A stretch of DNA of 64,000 bases from Epinephelus fuscoguttatus (Eukaryota; Chordata; Actinopteri; Perciformes; Serranidae): NCBI RefSeq assembly GCF_011397635.1, contig NC_064770.1:31830598-31894597 (forward strand). The letters are read 5' to 3'. Positions 29,790 through 41,640 of this stretch are shown here, piece by piece. The notes beneath the pieces were generated by a model that saw only the letters and a program-made list of their open reading frames with translations, was not told where the DNA came from and did no database searches. Each line of letters begins with the position of its first letter. The stretch's first letter is position 1. The position numbers were made by a program, and so were the translations under genes.

Positions 29790-30745
29790 CCTCAACTGTA
29801 TGTTCTTTCAGTCCTATGTTCCCCAAGCCCCATGTTCCCTTAACCCTGTTCTCTCAACCCTGTGTTCCCTCAACCCCAATCCCTCAGCCCTTTGTTGTCC
29901 GAGCCCTATGTTCCCTCAGTCTTATGCTCCCTCTACCCTGTTCCATAAGCCTGATGTTCCCTCAGCCCTACGTTCCCTTATCCTGTTCCCTCAGCCCTGT
30001 GTTCCCTCAGCCTTATGTTCCCTTAAACCATGCTTCCCTCAACTCTATGTTTCCTCAGCCCTATGTTCCCTTAACACTAATCCCTCAACCCTATGTTCCC
30101 TCAGCCCTACGTTCCCTTATCCTGTTCCCTCAGCCCTAAGTTCTTTCAGCTCTGTTCCCCCAACTCACTGTTCCCTCAACTTTGTGTTCCCTCAGCCCTT
30201 TGTTCCCTTAACACTAATACCTCAACCCTCTGTCCCCTATGCCATATGTTCCCTTATCCTTGTTCCTTCAGCCCTACATTCCGTTTTCCTGTTCCCTCAG
30301 CCCTAAATTCTTTCAGCTCTGTTCCCCCAACTCACTGTTCCCTCAACTTTGTGTTCCCTCAGCCCTTTGTTCCTTTAACACTAATACCTCAACCCTCTGT
30401 CCCCTCTGCCATATGTTCCCTTATCCTTGTTTCCTCGGCACTACATTCCGTTTTCCTGTTCCCTCAGCCCTAAGTTCTTTCAGCTCTGCTCCCCCAACTC
30501 ACTGTTCCCTCAACTTTGTGTTCCCTCAGCCCTTTGTTCCCTTAACACTAATACCTCAACCCTATGTCCCCTCAGCCATATGTTCCTTTATCCTCGTTTC
30601 ATCAGCTTTATGTTTCCTCAGCCCATTTCCCTCAACCCTAATCCCTCAGTATTATGTTCCCCAAGCCCTATGTTCCCTCAACTCCATTCCCTTAACCGTC
30701 TGTTCCATTAACCCTATGTTACCTCAACCCTGTGTTCCCTCAGAT
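29790..30745. repeat. Minisatellite of TGTTCCCTCARCCCTA units with 167-bp higher-order repeat
   Basis: The basic unit is about 13-14 bp (GTTCCCTCAGCCCTAT and variants). From about 30140 to 30640 the variants recur as a block with a 167-bp period: TTCTTTCAGC occurs at 30141, 30308 and 30475. Long proline/serine/leucine-rich open frames here are artefacts of the repeat. Confidence 0.92.
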
Positions 30746-30779
30746 TAGTACCTCCTGACATTGAGGTGATTGATGTTTC

Positions 30780-31365
30780 TTGCTCATCCGTGTGTTTGTT
30801 TATTTGTCTGTCTGTTATCAATATTGTTAGAGTGATATCTCAAAAACTTATAGATGGATTTTATCCTCGGCAACCATAACCCAATTATGGAAGGGTTCGC
30901 TCTGATGTTGAGGGAACATGGGGCTTAATTTGGATGGAGAAAAAAAAAATCATCGGGCTGAGGAAACATAGCATTGACCTCCTAAAGGAGCTACATGCCG
31001 ACATCAGCATGCTAATATTGTCATGCTACAAGCAGATATAATGTTTAATGTTTCATCAGCTTAGTTTAGCATGTTAGCATGCCATCATTGCTTATCAGCA
31101 CTAAGCATAAACTGACTTTAGTTTTGTAGGTCAGCTTTTAGTCATATAAATTGACATTTTGACTCAATAGTATCACTAGATGAAAAGTTAAGAGACAACT
31201 AAAGTCATTAAGATTCATCCTCTGGTAATCTTGAATGTGTGTACAGTATCTAATGGCAATCCATTGAGTAGGTATTGAGATATTTCTACTTGACCAAAGT
31301 GGTGGACCAATCCATCGACAGACTTTGCTAGAGCCTCTCTGCTAACATGGCTAAAAACAATACCT
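30780..31365. repeat. Common teleost interspersed repeat
   Basis: Contains ordered phrases seen in a ubiquitous fish repeat: ATATCTCAAAAACTTATAG, CATGTTAGCATGC, CAATCCATTGAGTAGG, GACCAAAGTGGTGGACCAA and TAACATGGCTAAAAAC. Two single units of the neighbouring minisatellite occur in inverted orientation at 30908-30926 and 30955-30971. Confidence 0.65.
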
Positions 31366-32393
31366 TCATAATAATGTTGCGTTTGCATTGGATGTGACTT
31401 TCTGTGTGTGTGTATTTACAGAATGTGCACTTTATCATGATATCGTCTGGGTTTGTGTCCCATTATTGCTGAAACTACCCTCTGGAACGCCCCCTCTGCC
31501 TTTGATAAATTGAGTCACATATGTGAACATAATACTCACTCATCACCTGACAAAAAAAGCCTCTTATTCATTCCTCATCCCCTGACAAACCTGATTACCG
31601 CCCCTGATCATCTCCATACTTATTCAATCATTCCTTGACAAACACCTTTGTGTTTATTCAATCAGCGTTGCCCGGCGAATACCTTTACCACATTAAATTA
31701 TTATTCATTTCCTCAGAGAATTAACGTCTGGGTTATTCAGTCATTCTCAGTCCGACTGAATCAGGCGGTTATGCTTGAATGGGCTCCAAATGAGTTGCGT
31801 TATTCTTTCCACACTAAGCAGAGATAAATGCTCCCCACCCAATATGCTGTCGGGAAACCATTTAGGCACTTTTTTTACACACGCAGCCCGAGTGTATAGC
31901 TTACATACTGTATCTGTGTGTGTGTGTGTGTGTGTGTGTGAGTGTGAGAAAGCAATTACCAGAGCTCATGTACCCACAGCTTAATGGAATAACTTGCCAA
32001 ATCAATGCAGATTACACTTGCAAATCCATGTGATATCAGTCCGTGAATTCAATTTGAGGTGTGTTACTGTACGATAATTGTTTTTCCTCAGTCGTCAGCA
32101 GCACCCATGCGGCTTATCCAGATGACAGGAGACCTTTTTTTTAAATAAATTTTGTCTGTGATTTTACAAACAGCGGGATAGGTACAGCAACTAAGACTAT
32201 TTGCACTCCTAGTACCCAGAAGGAAGTGCCAGGCACCTGCAGTGGTGAGACAAGAGGAGCTTTAAATTAACTTCAAACAGGCAGTTGTGGTTTTACAGGA
32301 CTCCATGACCCTGTAAAACCACAGCTTATTGGTTATACTCTTTGGTTTTGTACGGATTAAACAAACAAGATTTACCATGTTAATTAGTATGGA
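31366..32393. other. Intergenic DNA
   Basis: A short (TG)n tract lies at about 31915-31941. Otherwise nothing recognised. Confidence 0.5.
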
Positions 32394-33079
32394 CACCCAT
32401 TTCTGTCAGTGTGATAATGTAATAATGAGAAACTTTATCGAAATAATGACTATAGCCTGGGCACACATTGTATGATTTGAGCACCTTTCTGACCTGATTT
32501 TTGAGCTGTGCAGCTCATTTTAATTTGAACCAAATTTCAGCTTTGTCAGGTGTCATGTGCAGTACAGTGTACACCGGGGAGCGAGGACTGATCATGGCCC
32601 AATCAACTGCTCCCGACCAGCTGTCGGATGTTCTGATGAGTTACTTACATGTCAGAGTTTTGGTTTGCTGTGTCAGTCTCTTGCACAATCAAAGCAGGGC
32701 CACGAAATTGCATGACTTTGCAGAAATTGACTTTTAGGGTGCTTTCACACCTGCCCTGTTTAATTCTGTTCAATTAAATTTAAGTTTGTTTGGCCCCTAC
32801 GTGTGGTTTGTTTGGGCAGGTGTGAACACAGCAATCACACTCAGGTGTGCACCAAAACAACCAGACCGAGACCTTCTTGAAGAGGTGGCGAAACAATAAT
32901 ATTTAGCTAAAATAATCTCATTATTTTGAGATACTAACTCATTTTTTGAGAAAAGTTTCTGATTATTTTGAAAAGTTTCTCATTATTTTGAGATAATTTA
33001 TCATTTAGAGAAACTTCATTATTGTAATGACTTACAGGATCTTTTTGTTTTTCTTTATGACACTGGCAGAAATGGGCCT
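32394..33079. mobile_element. AATAATGAG-type repeat interrupted by another element
   Basis: The ends CCCATTTCTGTCAGTGTGAT and the complement of GACACTGGCAGAAATGGG are inverted repeats. The flanking core phrases match the intron 2 element at 3300-3870. The middle, about 32455-32890, is foreign and includes TAGGGTGCTTTCACACCTGC, the end of a different fish DNA element. Confidence 0.55.
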
Positions 33080-33239
33080 CTGCAGATCTTTAGAGGTGCC
33101 AGTAGGTGGATTGAGTTGCCTTTGCACAGAGCAAGGCTAATTTTTCCCTATGTTTCTAATCTTTATGCTAAGCTAAGCTAACCAGCTGCTAGCTGTAGCT
33201 TCATATTTATTGTGCAGTCATGAGAATGGTATCAATCAT

Positions 33240-33800
33240 CTTAGCTTACTCTCAGCAAGATCAGTCGGTGTCACTCTGAAGCTGTCGAAATCTGGCGACT
33301 GGGCAGTGACTTGCGGCGTCAGACACTGACGGAAAAAGCCATCCTTTAACGTCGCCATGATATGCAGCCTATCACCGTTATAGTTCAGCACAAAAGAACA
33401 AAAGTTAAGGCAGCGAAAGTCAGAGTAGGGTGGGTGGATCCAACAAATACAGACTTTCACCCAGTAGGGCGGTGTTCGCGTCCCGTAAGGTTATAAAGCC
33501 AAACCGCATGCTTTTGTTGCCTGCACCCGACCATGTGTGTTAGTTGTTGAAGGAAATAAAATGCCACTAGTTTTTGAACCAACGTAGTGTGTTTATTTTG
33601 AAAGAGACTGGATGTGAATATTAAATTTCCTGTGAAAACAAAAGTGTATCTTGAAAGAGGAGAACTTGACATCGCGTCCCAGAACGTCAACAATCAACGC
33701 ACCCAGGGTACCTTTCACGTCGTATGTGGACGTGGAAAGTCCATGACCAAATGTCGATATGTGACGAGATCAGAGTGAGAATGTGTTGGCAAGTCAGTGA
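33240..33800 (-). repeat. Dispersed repeat family A, copy 2
   Basis: The best full-length copy of family A in the window. It contains GCGGTGTTCGCGTCCC near 33470, the uninterrupted counterpart of the site where a hAT element sits in the copy at 48.9-49.8 kb. Confidence 0.7.
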
Positions 33801-33946
33801 AGAAGCATATTTCCCAAAATATCAAAACTTTTGCTTTATTGTTGCGTATATTTATGTGTAACTGGGTTAAATTCAATTTAATGTTGATCTGACAGTGACA
33901 TTTCGTTAAGTCTTCACACTGTTGTCGTAACCAGCTATATGTTTAA

Positions 33947-35440
33947 AGGGGCAAAAAGCGAAATCGTTTCACCGCTAGGTTTGCTGTTGTGCACTGCCTG
34001 TAGACCAAAACAAGGTGTGTCATGAGCCACACCTCCCTCTACCTCTGCTCTCCACCCCCCACTCCACTCGCCTCGTCTATGCAGCCAGGCACCGCAGCAT
34101 CTCCACGGACTATTACATCCAGACAGTCCCGGTGTTTCTTCCGCAGGCTCCACTTCACTCAGCTGCCCGATATACCCGCTGCTTCTTCCCACATTAACCT
34201 GAATAACAAACCAGGGCACTGTGCTCCAGTTGGATCCAAACGGAGAGCCGACGCTAACGTTATCTGGGAAGCTAGCGGAGGCTAACTGGCTGTGCTGGCA
34301 GCTGAGTGAAGTGGAGCCTGAGGAAGAAGCACCGGTTAGCCCCGGTTTCACTACAGGCAAATTCACTCGCCACAGGGGCGAGGAAATAAAACCTGAACAG
34401 CAAACTTAGTTTGGCTTAGTTTAACAGTTAGTGATGTCTTTCACTCACTCTTGGTCTCTGCTGTGTTTAGCTATTTCCCTGTTTTCCTGTTAGCGTTAGC
34501 ACTAGTCGGCTGCCACGCTAACGTCCCTACTCTTCTCTGTGAGCTGGAGCCATGAGCCCATGAGCCCGCCAGGCTCACGGAGAAGAGTAGGGACGTTAGC
34601 GTTAGCTCCTGGAGTTAGCACTAGAGCTACTATAGCTACGGGAGTAACTTATAGCTATGAAGCGCTTCTAACAGCTCTTCTAGTCACTGAGCCTTGTCTC
34701 AGTCTCAGCAAATATATTACATTTATTACAGGTACCATCATCATCATTGAAGTAGGCAGGGGAATAGCTAAACACAGCCGCCAGGCTGCCCGCCGGGCTA
34801 CATTTTACAATGCTAATTGCAAATGTTAGCTGGGCTGCCGGGCTACACACCTAACACAACTGTAACGCCTGACCCATTGCTGGGACAGAGCCGCTGATAA
34901 CTCAAGCTCCGGACATTAACCCATGCTACGATTGTAATATTAAGTTTGACAGAATCGACATAGCGACATGTGCCCAACGTTACTGTAACACTAATTAAAA
35001 CAGACATCTGACTTTATGTTGTTTCTTAACTGTTACCTGTCCAGGAGAAGAAGAGCTAGCTCAGATTGTAGCCCCTTTAGCTCTCACAGTGCTCTCCACC
35101 TTGGAAATGTAAGGCCAATGTTAATCCGAGTTCTGTCCCCTTCTTTATCCGACAACTTCTTTGCCAACAACCATTGTTTCTTTAGAGGTAATGTCAGATC
35201 CTGGTCGTCTTCAGGTGGACGTTCCGCTCTCTGCCATTTCATTTTGAGAATACGCGGATTCACATGAACGTACATGAACGCGCAGCCAGACCGGCTTGTA
35301 AACAATGGGCTGCAGATCAACACAGAGAGAGGGTGTGTGAGGTCATGCTATACTCCAGATGAAATTACACCTCTAGTTCTTCACATAGCAATTTTTTAAT
35401 TCCTTCAATCTAGAAATGATGAATTTCGTTTATTGCTCCT
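33947..35440. mobile_element. 1.5-kb TTAA-flanked MITE (Kolobok-like)
   Basis: The left end AGGGGCAAAAAGCGAAAT and the complement of the right end (AGGAGCAATAAACGAAAT) are inverted repeats. Each end abuts TTAA (33943-33946 and 35441-35444). TTAA duplication with AGG termini fits Kolobok; this is inferred, as no transposase remains. The interior is rich in GCTAACGTTAGC-type strings and has further inverted repeats, including the 30-bp arms at 34515-34544 and 34573-34602. Confidence 0.75.
34515..34602. repeat. Cruciform-forming inverted repeat inside the TTAA MITE
   Basis: Arms 34515-34544 and 34573-34602 are reverse complements of 30 nt with one mismatch around a 28-nt loop. Confidence 0.9.
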
Positions 35441-35569
35441 TTAAGTAGTGAGAGTATTTGTCCAGACAGATGAGTGATGGACTGGTTCAGCTGAAGGTTG
35501 AGCTTTTGACTCCATGTTATGACAATAACACCTCAGCACAGTGGGCCCTCAGCCGGTGCCTGCAGAGCG

Positions 35570-35905
35570 TTTTATCAGGTTTTTCCTGTTTGAGTAAAAA
35601 ATGTGTCTATGCTTGGTTGAACCCTGGGGGGGCTCCTTACGCTGACACACTCTTTATGACACCATCCTTGTTCAAGCACACACTTTTATAGACGCCACTC
35701 ATTCCACCGGGGACCACTGCCGCTGATGATTTATATTTCCATAAAGCAATATGAATATAATGGGTTTATAGCACAGCTTGCTTTAGGACAGACAGGAGGA
35801 AGACCCTCTGCTGCTGACACTGACAGGGGTGATTGGTCGGGCAAGGCGACAATATTAAATCAGGTTTTACTGCCATTTACCATTTTAAGATGATGGATTT
35901 GTACA
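35570..35905 (+). repeat. 337-bp direct duplication, copy 2
   Basis: Partner of 26969-27305. The flanks differ on both sides, so the boundaries are those of the duplicated or mobile segment itself. Confidence 0.95.
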
Positions 35906-36329
35906 ATGAGGCTTAAAGGGCCAGTTCGGATTTTTTGATGTGTGGTTGTATGAGGTACTTAAACATAGTCAGTGTATTAGATGCAGTAGATTGCAGTCAG
36001 CACGCCCCTAGTTTGGAATACCACCATGGAAGCTGCTGATGTGAATGAGAGCAGCTGCAAACGTGATTTAGCCATCTGAAAAAAAAATCAATATTTATTT
36101 ATATTTAGAATATTTTCAGTGCTTTACCTTTTTGTAAGACAGCACTTCGAATGGGGAACTGAAGCCTTTACATCTATGATCTCTTCAAACAGACAAAACC
36201 ACAATTTTGGCTTTTAACTTTGTTGAACACCAGAGTTGCTGGTCTGCTGCTGCTTTGATTAGTTAGCGTGTTACTGTGTGACTTTGAAAGGATAAGTTCG
36301 TATTCATCAAAGTCACGCAAGAACACAAA

Positions 36330-37015
36330 CTTAGGATACTTTCAGACCTAGAGTTGTCTTGCTTTGGTCTGAATCAGGGACTCATTTTGTCACAAAGTTG
36401 TATAATTGCCTAGAGTTGGTTCGTGTTCTCACGGCAGCATTTACAAGCGGACCAGATCAAATGCCTTGTGCGAGAAAGCTGCTCTTGATTGGTCAGAATT
36501 TCCATGTGGGAAAAATCCAGGAAGTAAAGCAAACGTTGAAGAAGAGTACACTTGCAAGATAAATGTGACACTTTCTAATGTCACAATGGAGGGACAACTA
36601 CGCAGGTTGATTTTAGCGCTGCTCATCGTGGACTATATTGCTGTCATTGTTCATTTTAGTCAAACCATACAGTTTGAAAACGAGGCGCGGCTCCAACTAG
36701 AAAACAATGTTTTGATGCATTGGATGTGCTGAATGTGCATATTAAGGCAGTACAGGAGGAGGTGCACATTAATAATCCTCCAGGACTGTAACATGCTCAT
36801 GTTTAACCCAAACAATGTGTCATGTGACTGCAGTTGATTCACATCCAGGTCGGAACACCTTCTCACCACAAATGAACCGCACCAGTTTGTTACCACGTCT
36901 TCAAAAAGGTCTTGGTCCGGTTGTTTTGGTGTGCACCTGAGTGTGATTGCTGTGTTCACACCTGCCCAAACGAACCGCACTAAGGGGGCAAACGAACTTG
37001 AGTTCGATTGAACCA
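36330..37015. repeat. Fish DNA-transposon-like repeat (GTGTTCACACCTGCCC family)
   Basis: Contains TGTTCACACCTGCCCAAACG and GGTCTTGGTCCGGTTGTTTT, phrases of a common fish element. A partial copy in the opposite orientation lies at 32738-32890. No intact protein. Confidence 0.5.
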
Positions 37016-37070
37016 AACATTTGGATAAGAGTGTGGAGCTGCGGAGGAGCGAGGGGTGGATCTGACTCTT

Positions 37071-37374
37071 ATGTTGTGCTCACACCAAACGTGGTACGAA
37101 CTTTCCTGTCATGTTACTTGCAGGAGTTTGAACCCCAGAATATTTTGTGCTGATATTGATAAATGAACATCCTCGGCGTCCTACGTTCCCGGAGGATCTT
37201 AATGCTGATTGGCTATCACAGCACGAACTGATTGCCGAAGTTTCGATTTTTCAGCTCTCATGAATAAGCATATGACGTGATATTGCACTACTCGCTTAAT
37301 TGCGTCTTTACGTTGACCTTACATGTAATGTACTCACACAAAATGTTTTATTTGCGCAGTGTGAACACAACATC
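37071..37374. mobile_element. Small TIR element (ATGTTGTGYTCACAC termini)
   Basis: The left end ATGTTGTGCTCACACC and the complement of the right end (ATGTTGTGTTCACAC) are inverted repeats about 300 bp apart. It lies between pieces of other repeats, so it is probably nested. Too short to encode a transposase. Confidence 0.55.
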
Positions 37375-37419
37375 AGCCTGTGTTGATGCCTTGCAGACAG
37401 CCTGTCAGTCAAAGTTGAC

Positions 37420-37600
37420 ACGTCCTTAAATATGACTAACTTTCAGTCTTAATAAAATGTAAATGGGTTCAAAATTCACTCCCTGTACAGCTGTCACAAA
37501 CGTTGAAATTAGCTATAGAGACCAAAAGTGATTTTTGTACCAGGCTGTTAACATGTTTTTTGCCAGTTTAAGGGGATTTTTTTTTTATTGATTATTTTTG
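37420..37600. repeat. Interspersed repeat fragment related to 61895-62100
   Basis: The phrases TTCACTCCCTGTACAG, AGCTATAGAGACCAAAA and TTTTGTACCAGGC recur, slightly changed, near 61955-62040. Confidence 0.6.
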
Positions 37601-38677
37601 ACCTCACTGTTATGTGAATTCATTCAGACGATTAGATGATGTGTATTTTCGATACACAATGAAACATGCCTCTGTTTTTTTCTTATAAGATGGTCTTCAA
37701 TCAATATAATAATCTCTATTAGTTCTCATTTAGTTGAACGTATCATAGCTGAGAGCACAGTGACCTCACTGTCTCTACTGGCCTCCAGCTTCTCATTAAT
37801 TATTCACTGACTGGACCTGGAGAACAGGTCAGGTCAGGCAAGACTGAAATTCCTGTTCGAGTCTCTTTTACCCTTCAAGCTCAAAAACAGATTCAGTTTG
37901 TGCCCGTGCAGATTTTTCTTGGGTTCATATTTTACATATTTGTTTGAGCTCTGCCTTTAAACTTTCAGCTCAGTGATGAGACCGTCACTGTAGGCAACTG
38001 GGAATGTCCCAGTTTGTGTAAGATGTAGTAGGATGTTAGTTTTCCAAGAACACATACCGGATGTGTGCCAATTAAATGCTCTGACTTGTATATTTTCATG
38101 TTCTCTTGTAAAATACACCAGTACATGCCTGACATGACACCACCAGGGTCGATATTTGGAGCCAAGGTATTTATAACCTCAATTTCTTAATTTTTTTTAA
38201 GGTAAATTACTTAAAGTTGCTTTCTCAAGAAACCTAAAGAGACTGTAGAAGAAGAATCTAAATCATTTGTATGATCAGCGGTGAACCACAGCTGATATCT
38301 ATTATTCAGTGATTGACCTTTATTGACCCGTATATATTGGTTTAGCTCTCCAGCTCAAACCTATAAACATCCTCTTTCTGTTCCAGTATGAGTTTGCTGT
38401 TTTTTTGTTGGCAGGAAAACAAACTATCATCAAATTGAGTCTGTATCAAGACACAGCCTCATCCCTGTCTCTCCTCTTCCTCCTTGTTTTTATCTCACTT
38501 CCTTCCTCGCTAATTTTCATTTTCTTTTTAACCACATGAGCCGACGGCACTCATTTATCAAACTGGCCTGTTTCACTAACGTCAGTTGGTTTCTTGAGTT
38601 GAAACATTAATTGTAATGTGGTGAAACAAGTCTGGGTCAGCTTGTGGTTGGCATGTGGAGTCTGTCTGAAACTTTAA
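37601..38677. other. Intergenic DNA
   Basis: No gene or recognised element. Confidence 0.45.
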
Positions 38678-39002
38678 AGGTCCAGTGTGCAGGATTTAGG
38701 AGGACATATTGGTAGATATGAAATATAATAATGTAACTATGTTTTCTTCAGTGTACAATCACCTGAAAATAGAGTCATTGTGTTTTTGTTACCTTAGAAT
38801 GAGTCGTTTATATCTATAAAGGGAGGGGGTCCTCGTCTACGGAGTCCGCCATGTTGCATCACCATCCAAACTGGCTCTGGACATCAATATGATGTGAGAG
38901 GGACGATGGACTCAGACGTCGGACAGACTTTAACTTTTGGTTGGAATGAAAACTGGGTTTAGGATATTTCAAATGTCTAATGACATTAGACACATTCCCG
39001 AG

Positions 39003-39848
39003 CAGTGTTGGGCTTGTTACTCTAAAATGTAATATTACTTTACCTATTACTCCCTGCCGACTGTAATTTGTTACACTACTCGTTAAATTTCTTTTCCATC
39101 ACACCCCAAAAAATTGGTAATTGCGTATCTCCCCAAAATCAGATGTGTGCCTCTGTGTGAATGTCTGGGTAATAGCTGTTAAGTGTAACTAAGACTAGAT
39201 AACTTCTATTTACCTGGGGGTTTTCTGTTACCTGTGACTGGTATTTTCCCCAAAGGCTCTGCCTGAAAGATGGAGTCACTCGCAGAGCAACATTTTATCA
39301 TATTCAGCCACAAGCTTCATCACTTCTTTGTAGCCTGTAGCTGGGTTGTTTAGCCAGTGCAGTCCTACAGCTGACCTCTGTGGCCCAGGAGGGTGGACCT
39401 TTGGTGGGGTGTATTTCCTGGAGCTTCATGTAGTCGTGCTGCTGGTCGTAGTAGCAGAGGCGTTTCAGACCAGAGGTTTGGGGATGTGCTTTTTGCAGTG
39501 GAAAGAGTTTTAGTCTGACTACCTGCAGCAACAGTGTTCTCGTCATCTTTCCTCCTGACAAAATCAAAGATTTCCAGCCGCTAAGGTAAGCGTTTCCAAC
39601 TAGTTTGCTGCTTCAGATGTGAGTGCGCAGGACAATAATAACTAAAATGAGTCAGCTGGTGTAATGTTATATTTCAAGTCAGTAGTGATGTGATAACAAA
39701 AGCAATGTTGTAACGAGTTGTTTGGTTTTGGAGTAATTATAATATTATTACTGAAATTTCCTTAGTTATTATTTACGCTACTCGTTACTAGAAAAAGTAA
39801 TAGTATTACTGTAATACATGACTAATAACACGTCACTGCCCAACATTG
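39003..39848. mobile_element. 846-bp hAT-like element nested in the TIR element
   Basis: Starts CAGTGTTGGGCTTGTTACTC and ends with the complement of CAATGTTGGGC. The flanks TTCCCGAG (38995-39002) and TTTGCGAG (39849-39856) match at 6 of 8 positions, consistent with the 8-bp duplication of hAT elements. No transposase frame survives. Confidence 0.65.
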
Positions 39849-39914
39849 TTTGCGAGTCACTTTCAGTCCATCCAGAACAGACCCGTGACCCACCAGTTGG
39901 GAACCACTGGCCAA

Positions 39915-40055
39915 AATGTCAGGGTGCCCTTTAGCTCACCTGGTAGAGCAGGCACCCCATGTACAGGGGCTTTGTCCTCACCGCAGTGGCTGCATACTCA
40001 ATTCCAACTCATGGCCCTTTGATGCGTGTTATCCTCTCTAAGATCCAAGTGTTCT
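39915..40055 (+). mobile_element. Diverged tRNA-derived SINE fragment
   Basis: TTTAGCTCACCTGGTAGAGC is an A-box-like head. The following phrases GCACCCCATGTACA and CATGGCCCTTTGATGC match the body of the SINE at 23372-23557. The B box is degraded. Confidence 0.7.
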
Positions 40056-40803
40056 TTAAAAAAAACTCCTAAATGTCTGGATCTTCAGTTTGCAAAGTTT
40101 GCAGAGAAAGAGGTGATCACATAGTAGCAGTTGCTAGGCTAGTGGCCTGTCTGCGACAAGCCAAACAACACATGAAAAACACTGATTTATCATGTGAAAC
40201 TGCTTTATTCAGCATTTGTAGTGATTGTAATCACCTGGTCCAGAGGAAGAGGAAGAGAGGAAGAGACCCAGTTAAAACCTCCTGAACAATGAACGCTGAA
40301 GGAATCCTAACTGGGAGTTAGCAGGTGCAGGGCTAGCAGCCCATCTGTGACAAACCAAACACCAATGGAAAAACACTGATTTTTAAAGTAAAACTGTTTT
40401 ATTCAGTGTTTTAACAGGTTTTAATCACCAGGTCCGTTAGTTTTGGAGAGGAAGAGACCTCCGCAGATAATTCGGCTCCCAGTAAAAACCTCCTGAACAA
40501 CTGGATCTGAAGTCACCAGATAAAAAAGGTGAGCACACAATAGCAGGTGCTGGGCTAGCATGCTTTCTTTGACAAACCAAACAACATAGGAAAAACATTA
40601 ATTTGTAATTTGAAACTAATTTATTGAGTGTTTTTAGCTGTTTTAATCAACTGGTCTGTTTGTTTTGGAGAGGAAGAGACCTCTGCGGATAATTCGGCTC
40701 CCAGTAAAAACCTCCTGAACAATGAACACTGAAGGAATCTTTAGCTGGTTGCTATCATGCACTTCTCACCACTAGATGCCACTAAATCCCACACATTGTT
40801 CCT

Positions 40804-41556
40804 TTATTGTAAATAGTGTAAGAGTATGTTTAGGTTTATGACTACAAACTGAATCGATACTACCCAACTCTTTCTTTATTTCTGTGTATTTCTGTATTTG
40901 TGAGAGTAAATAGTAGAATAACGTCATGCTGAGGTTTGCCGGAGTCTGAGAGAGTGAGGGACAGAGAAAGAGAGAAGTTGTCTCACATAACATGCTACAC
41001 GACAGCTGCACTGCCGCTGAGTGACAGCTTAACAAGGTGTGTGTGTGTGAAAGGGAGTGTGTCTGATTGTCAAGTGGGGAGAAGCAGCCCCCTTTGTATT
41101 CCACAGCCTAGGTAGGGAACGCAAAAGGAAGAGAGGGAAAAAAGACGAGTGTGAAAAAGATGAGAGTCATGATTGAAGCATACTGCTGACAGGGTGTGGT
41201 CACTAAAAGACAGAGGGAGATAAAGAAGATGAAGGGGTGGGGGGGTTTAAGATAAATAGAGAGACACGGAGAGAGATGGCGTGACACAGTGATGAATGGC
41301 TGGAGGGAGAGAGTGGACACCACATGAGAATTTGTGTAAGTGATGAAAAATGAAGAGGAAAATAAAAGCATGAAAGAGTTGAAGGGGGGGGGGGGGGGGT
41401 GCGTGAGAGGGAGCGAGGGAGTGAATGGGGGGGGAGTAAAGGATGAGCTCATTGCAGTCTCTGGGCTGATGACACGAGGAGGAGGGAGGGAGGGATGCAG
41501 GGGGGAGGAGGGGTTCACTGCTCGTCTGCGAATCGATAGCCAGCGTCTGAGTAGGG

Positions 41557-41609
<53 letters not shown>

Positions 41610-41640
41610 CTGCAGACAGCTCTGCCGGCTACACCAGCGT
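40804..41640. promoter_or_regulatory. Purine-rich and G-rich tract before the candidate exon
   Basis: From about 41110 to 41520 the plus strand is strongly purine-rich. It includes a 16-base G run (41384-41399), an 8-base G run near 41428 and repeated GGAGGGAGGGAGGG and GGGGGGAGGAGGGG blocks (41480-41512) able to form G-quadruplexes. A (CA)n tract follows at about 41560-41605. No coding exon is seen. Confidence 0.5.
41561..41605. repeat. (CA)n microsatellite
   Basis: More than twenty CA units between the purine-rich tract and the candidate 5'UTR. Confidence 0.95.

Larger units (their letters stand above)
38678..40803 (+). mobile_element. 2.1-kb TIR element with 200-bp internal repeats, plus nested insertions
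   Basis: The ends AGGTCCAGTGTGCAGGATTT and the complement of the right end (AGGAACAATGTGTGGGATTT) are inverted repeats beside TTAA (left) and TTAT (right). The right half (40070-40800) holds about three diverged copies of a 200-bp unit with the phrase CTCCTGAACAAT. The left half is broken by an 846-bp element (39003-39848) and a SINE-like piece. The same family, in the opposite orientation, occupies 43534-45569. Confidence 0.7.

Noticed and set aside
29767..30748. Long proline/serine/leucine-rich open frames
   Set aside because: They are read through a GTTCCCTCAGCCC minisatellite in several overlapping frames, with no start, splice or domain logic.
33935..34366. 143-codon minus-strand frame with a QLSEVEP phrase also found on the plus strand
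   Set aside because: The phrase appears on both strands because the MITE has an internal inverted repeat; the frame lies within the element and has no domain.
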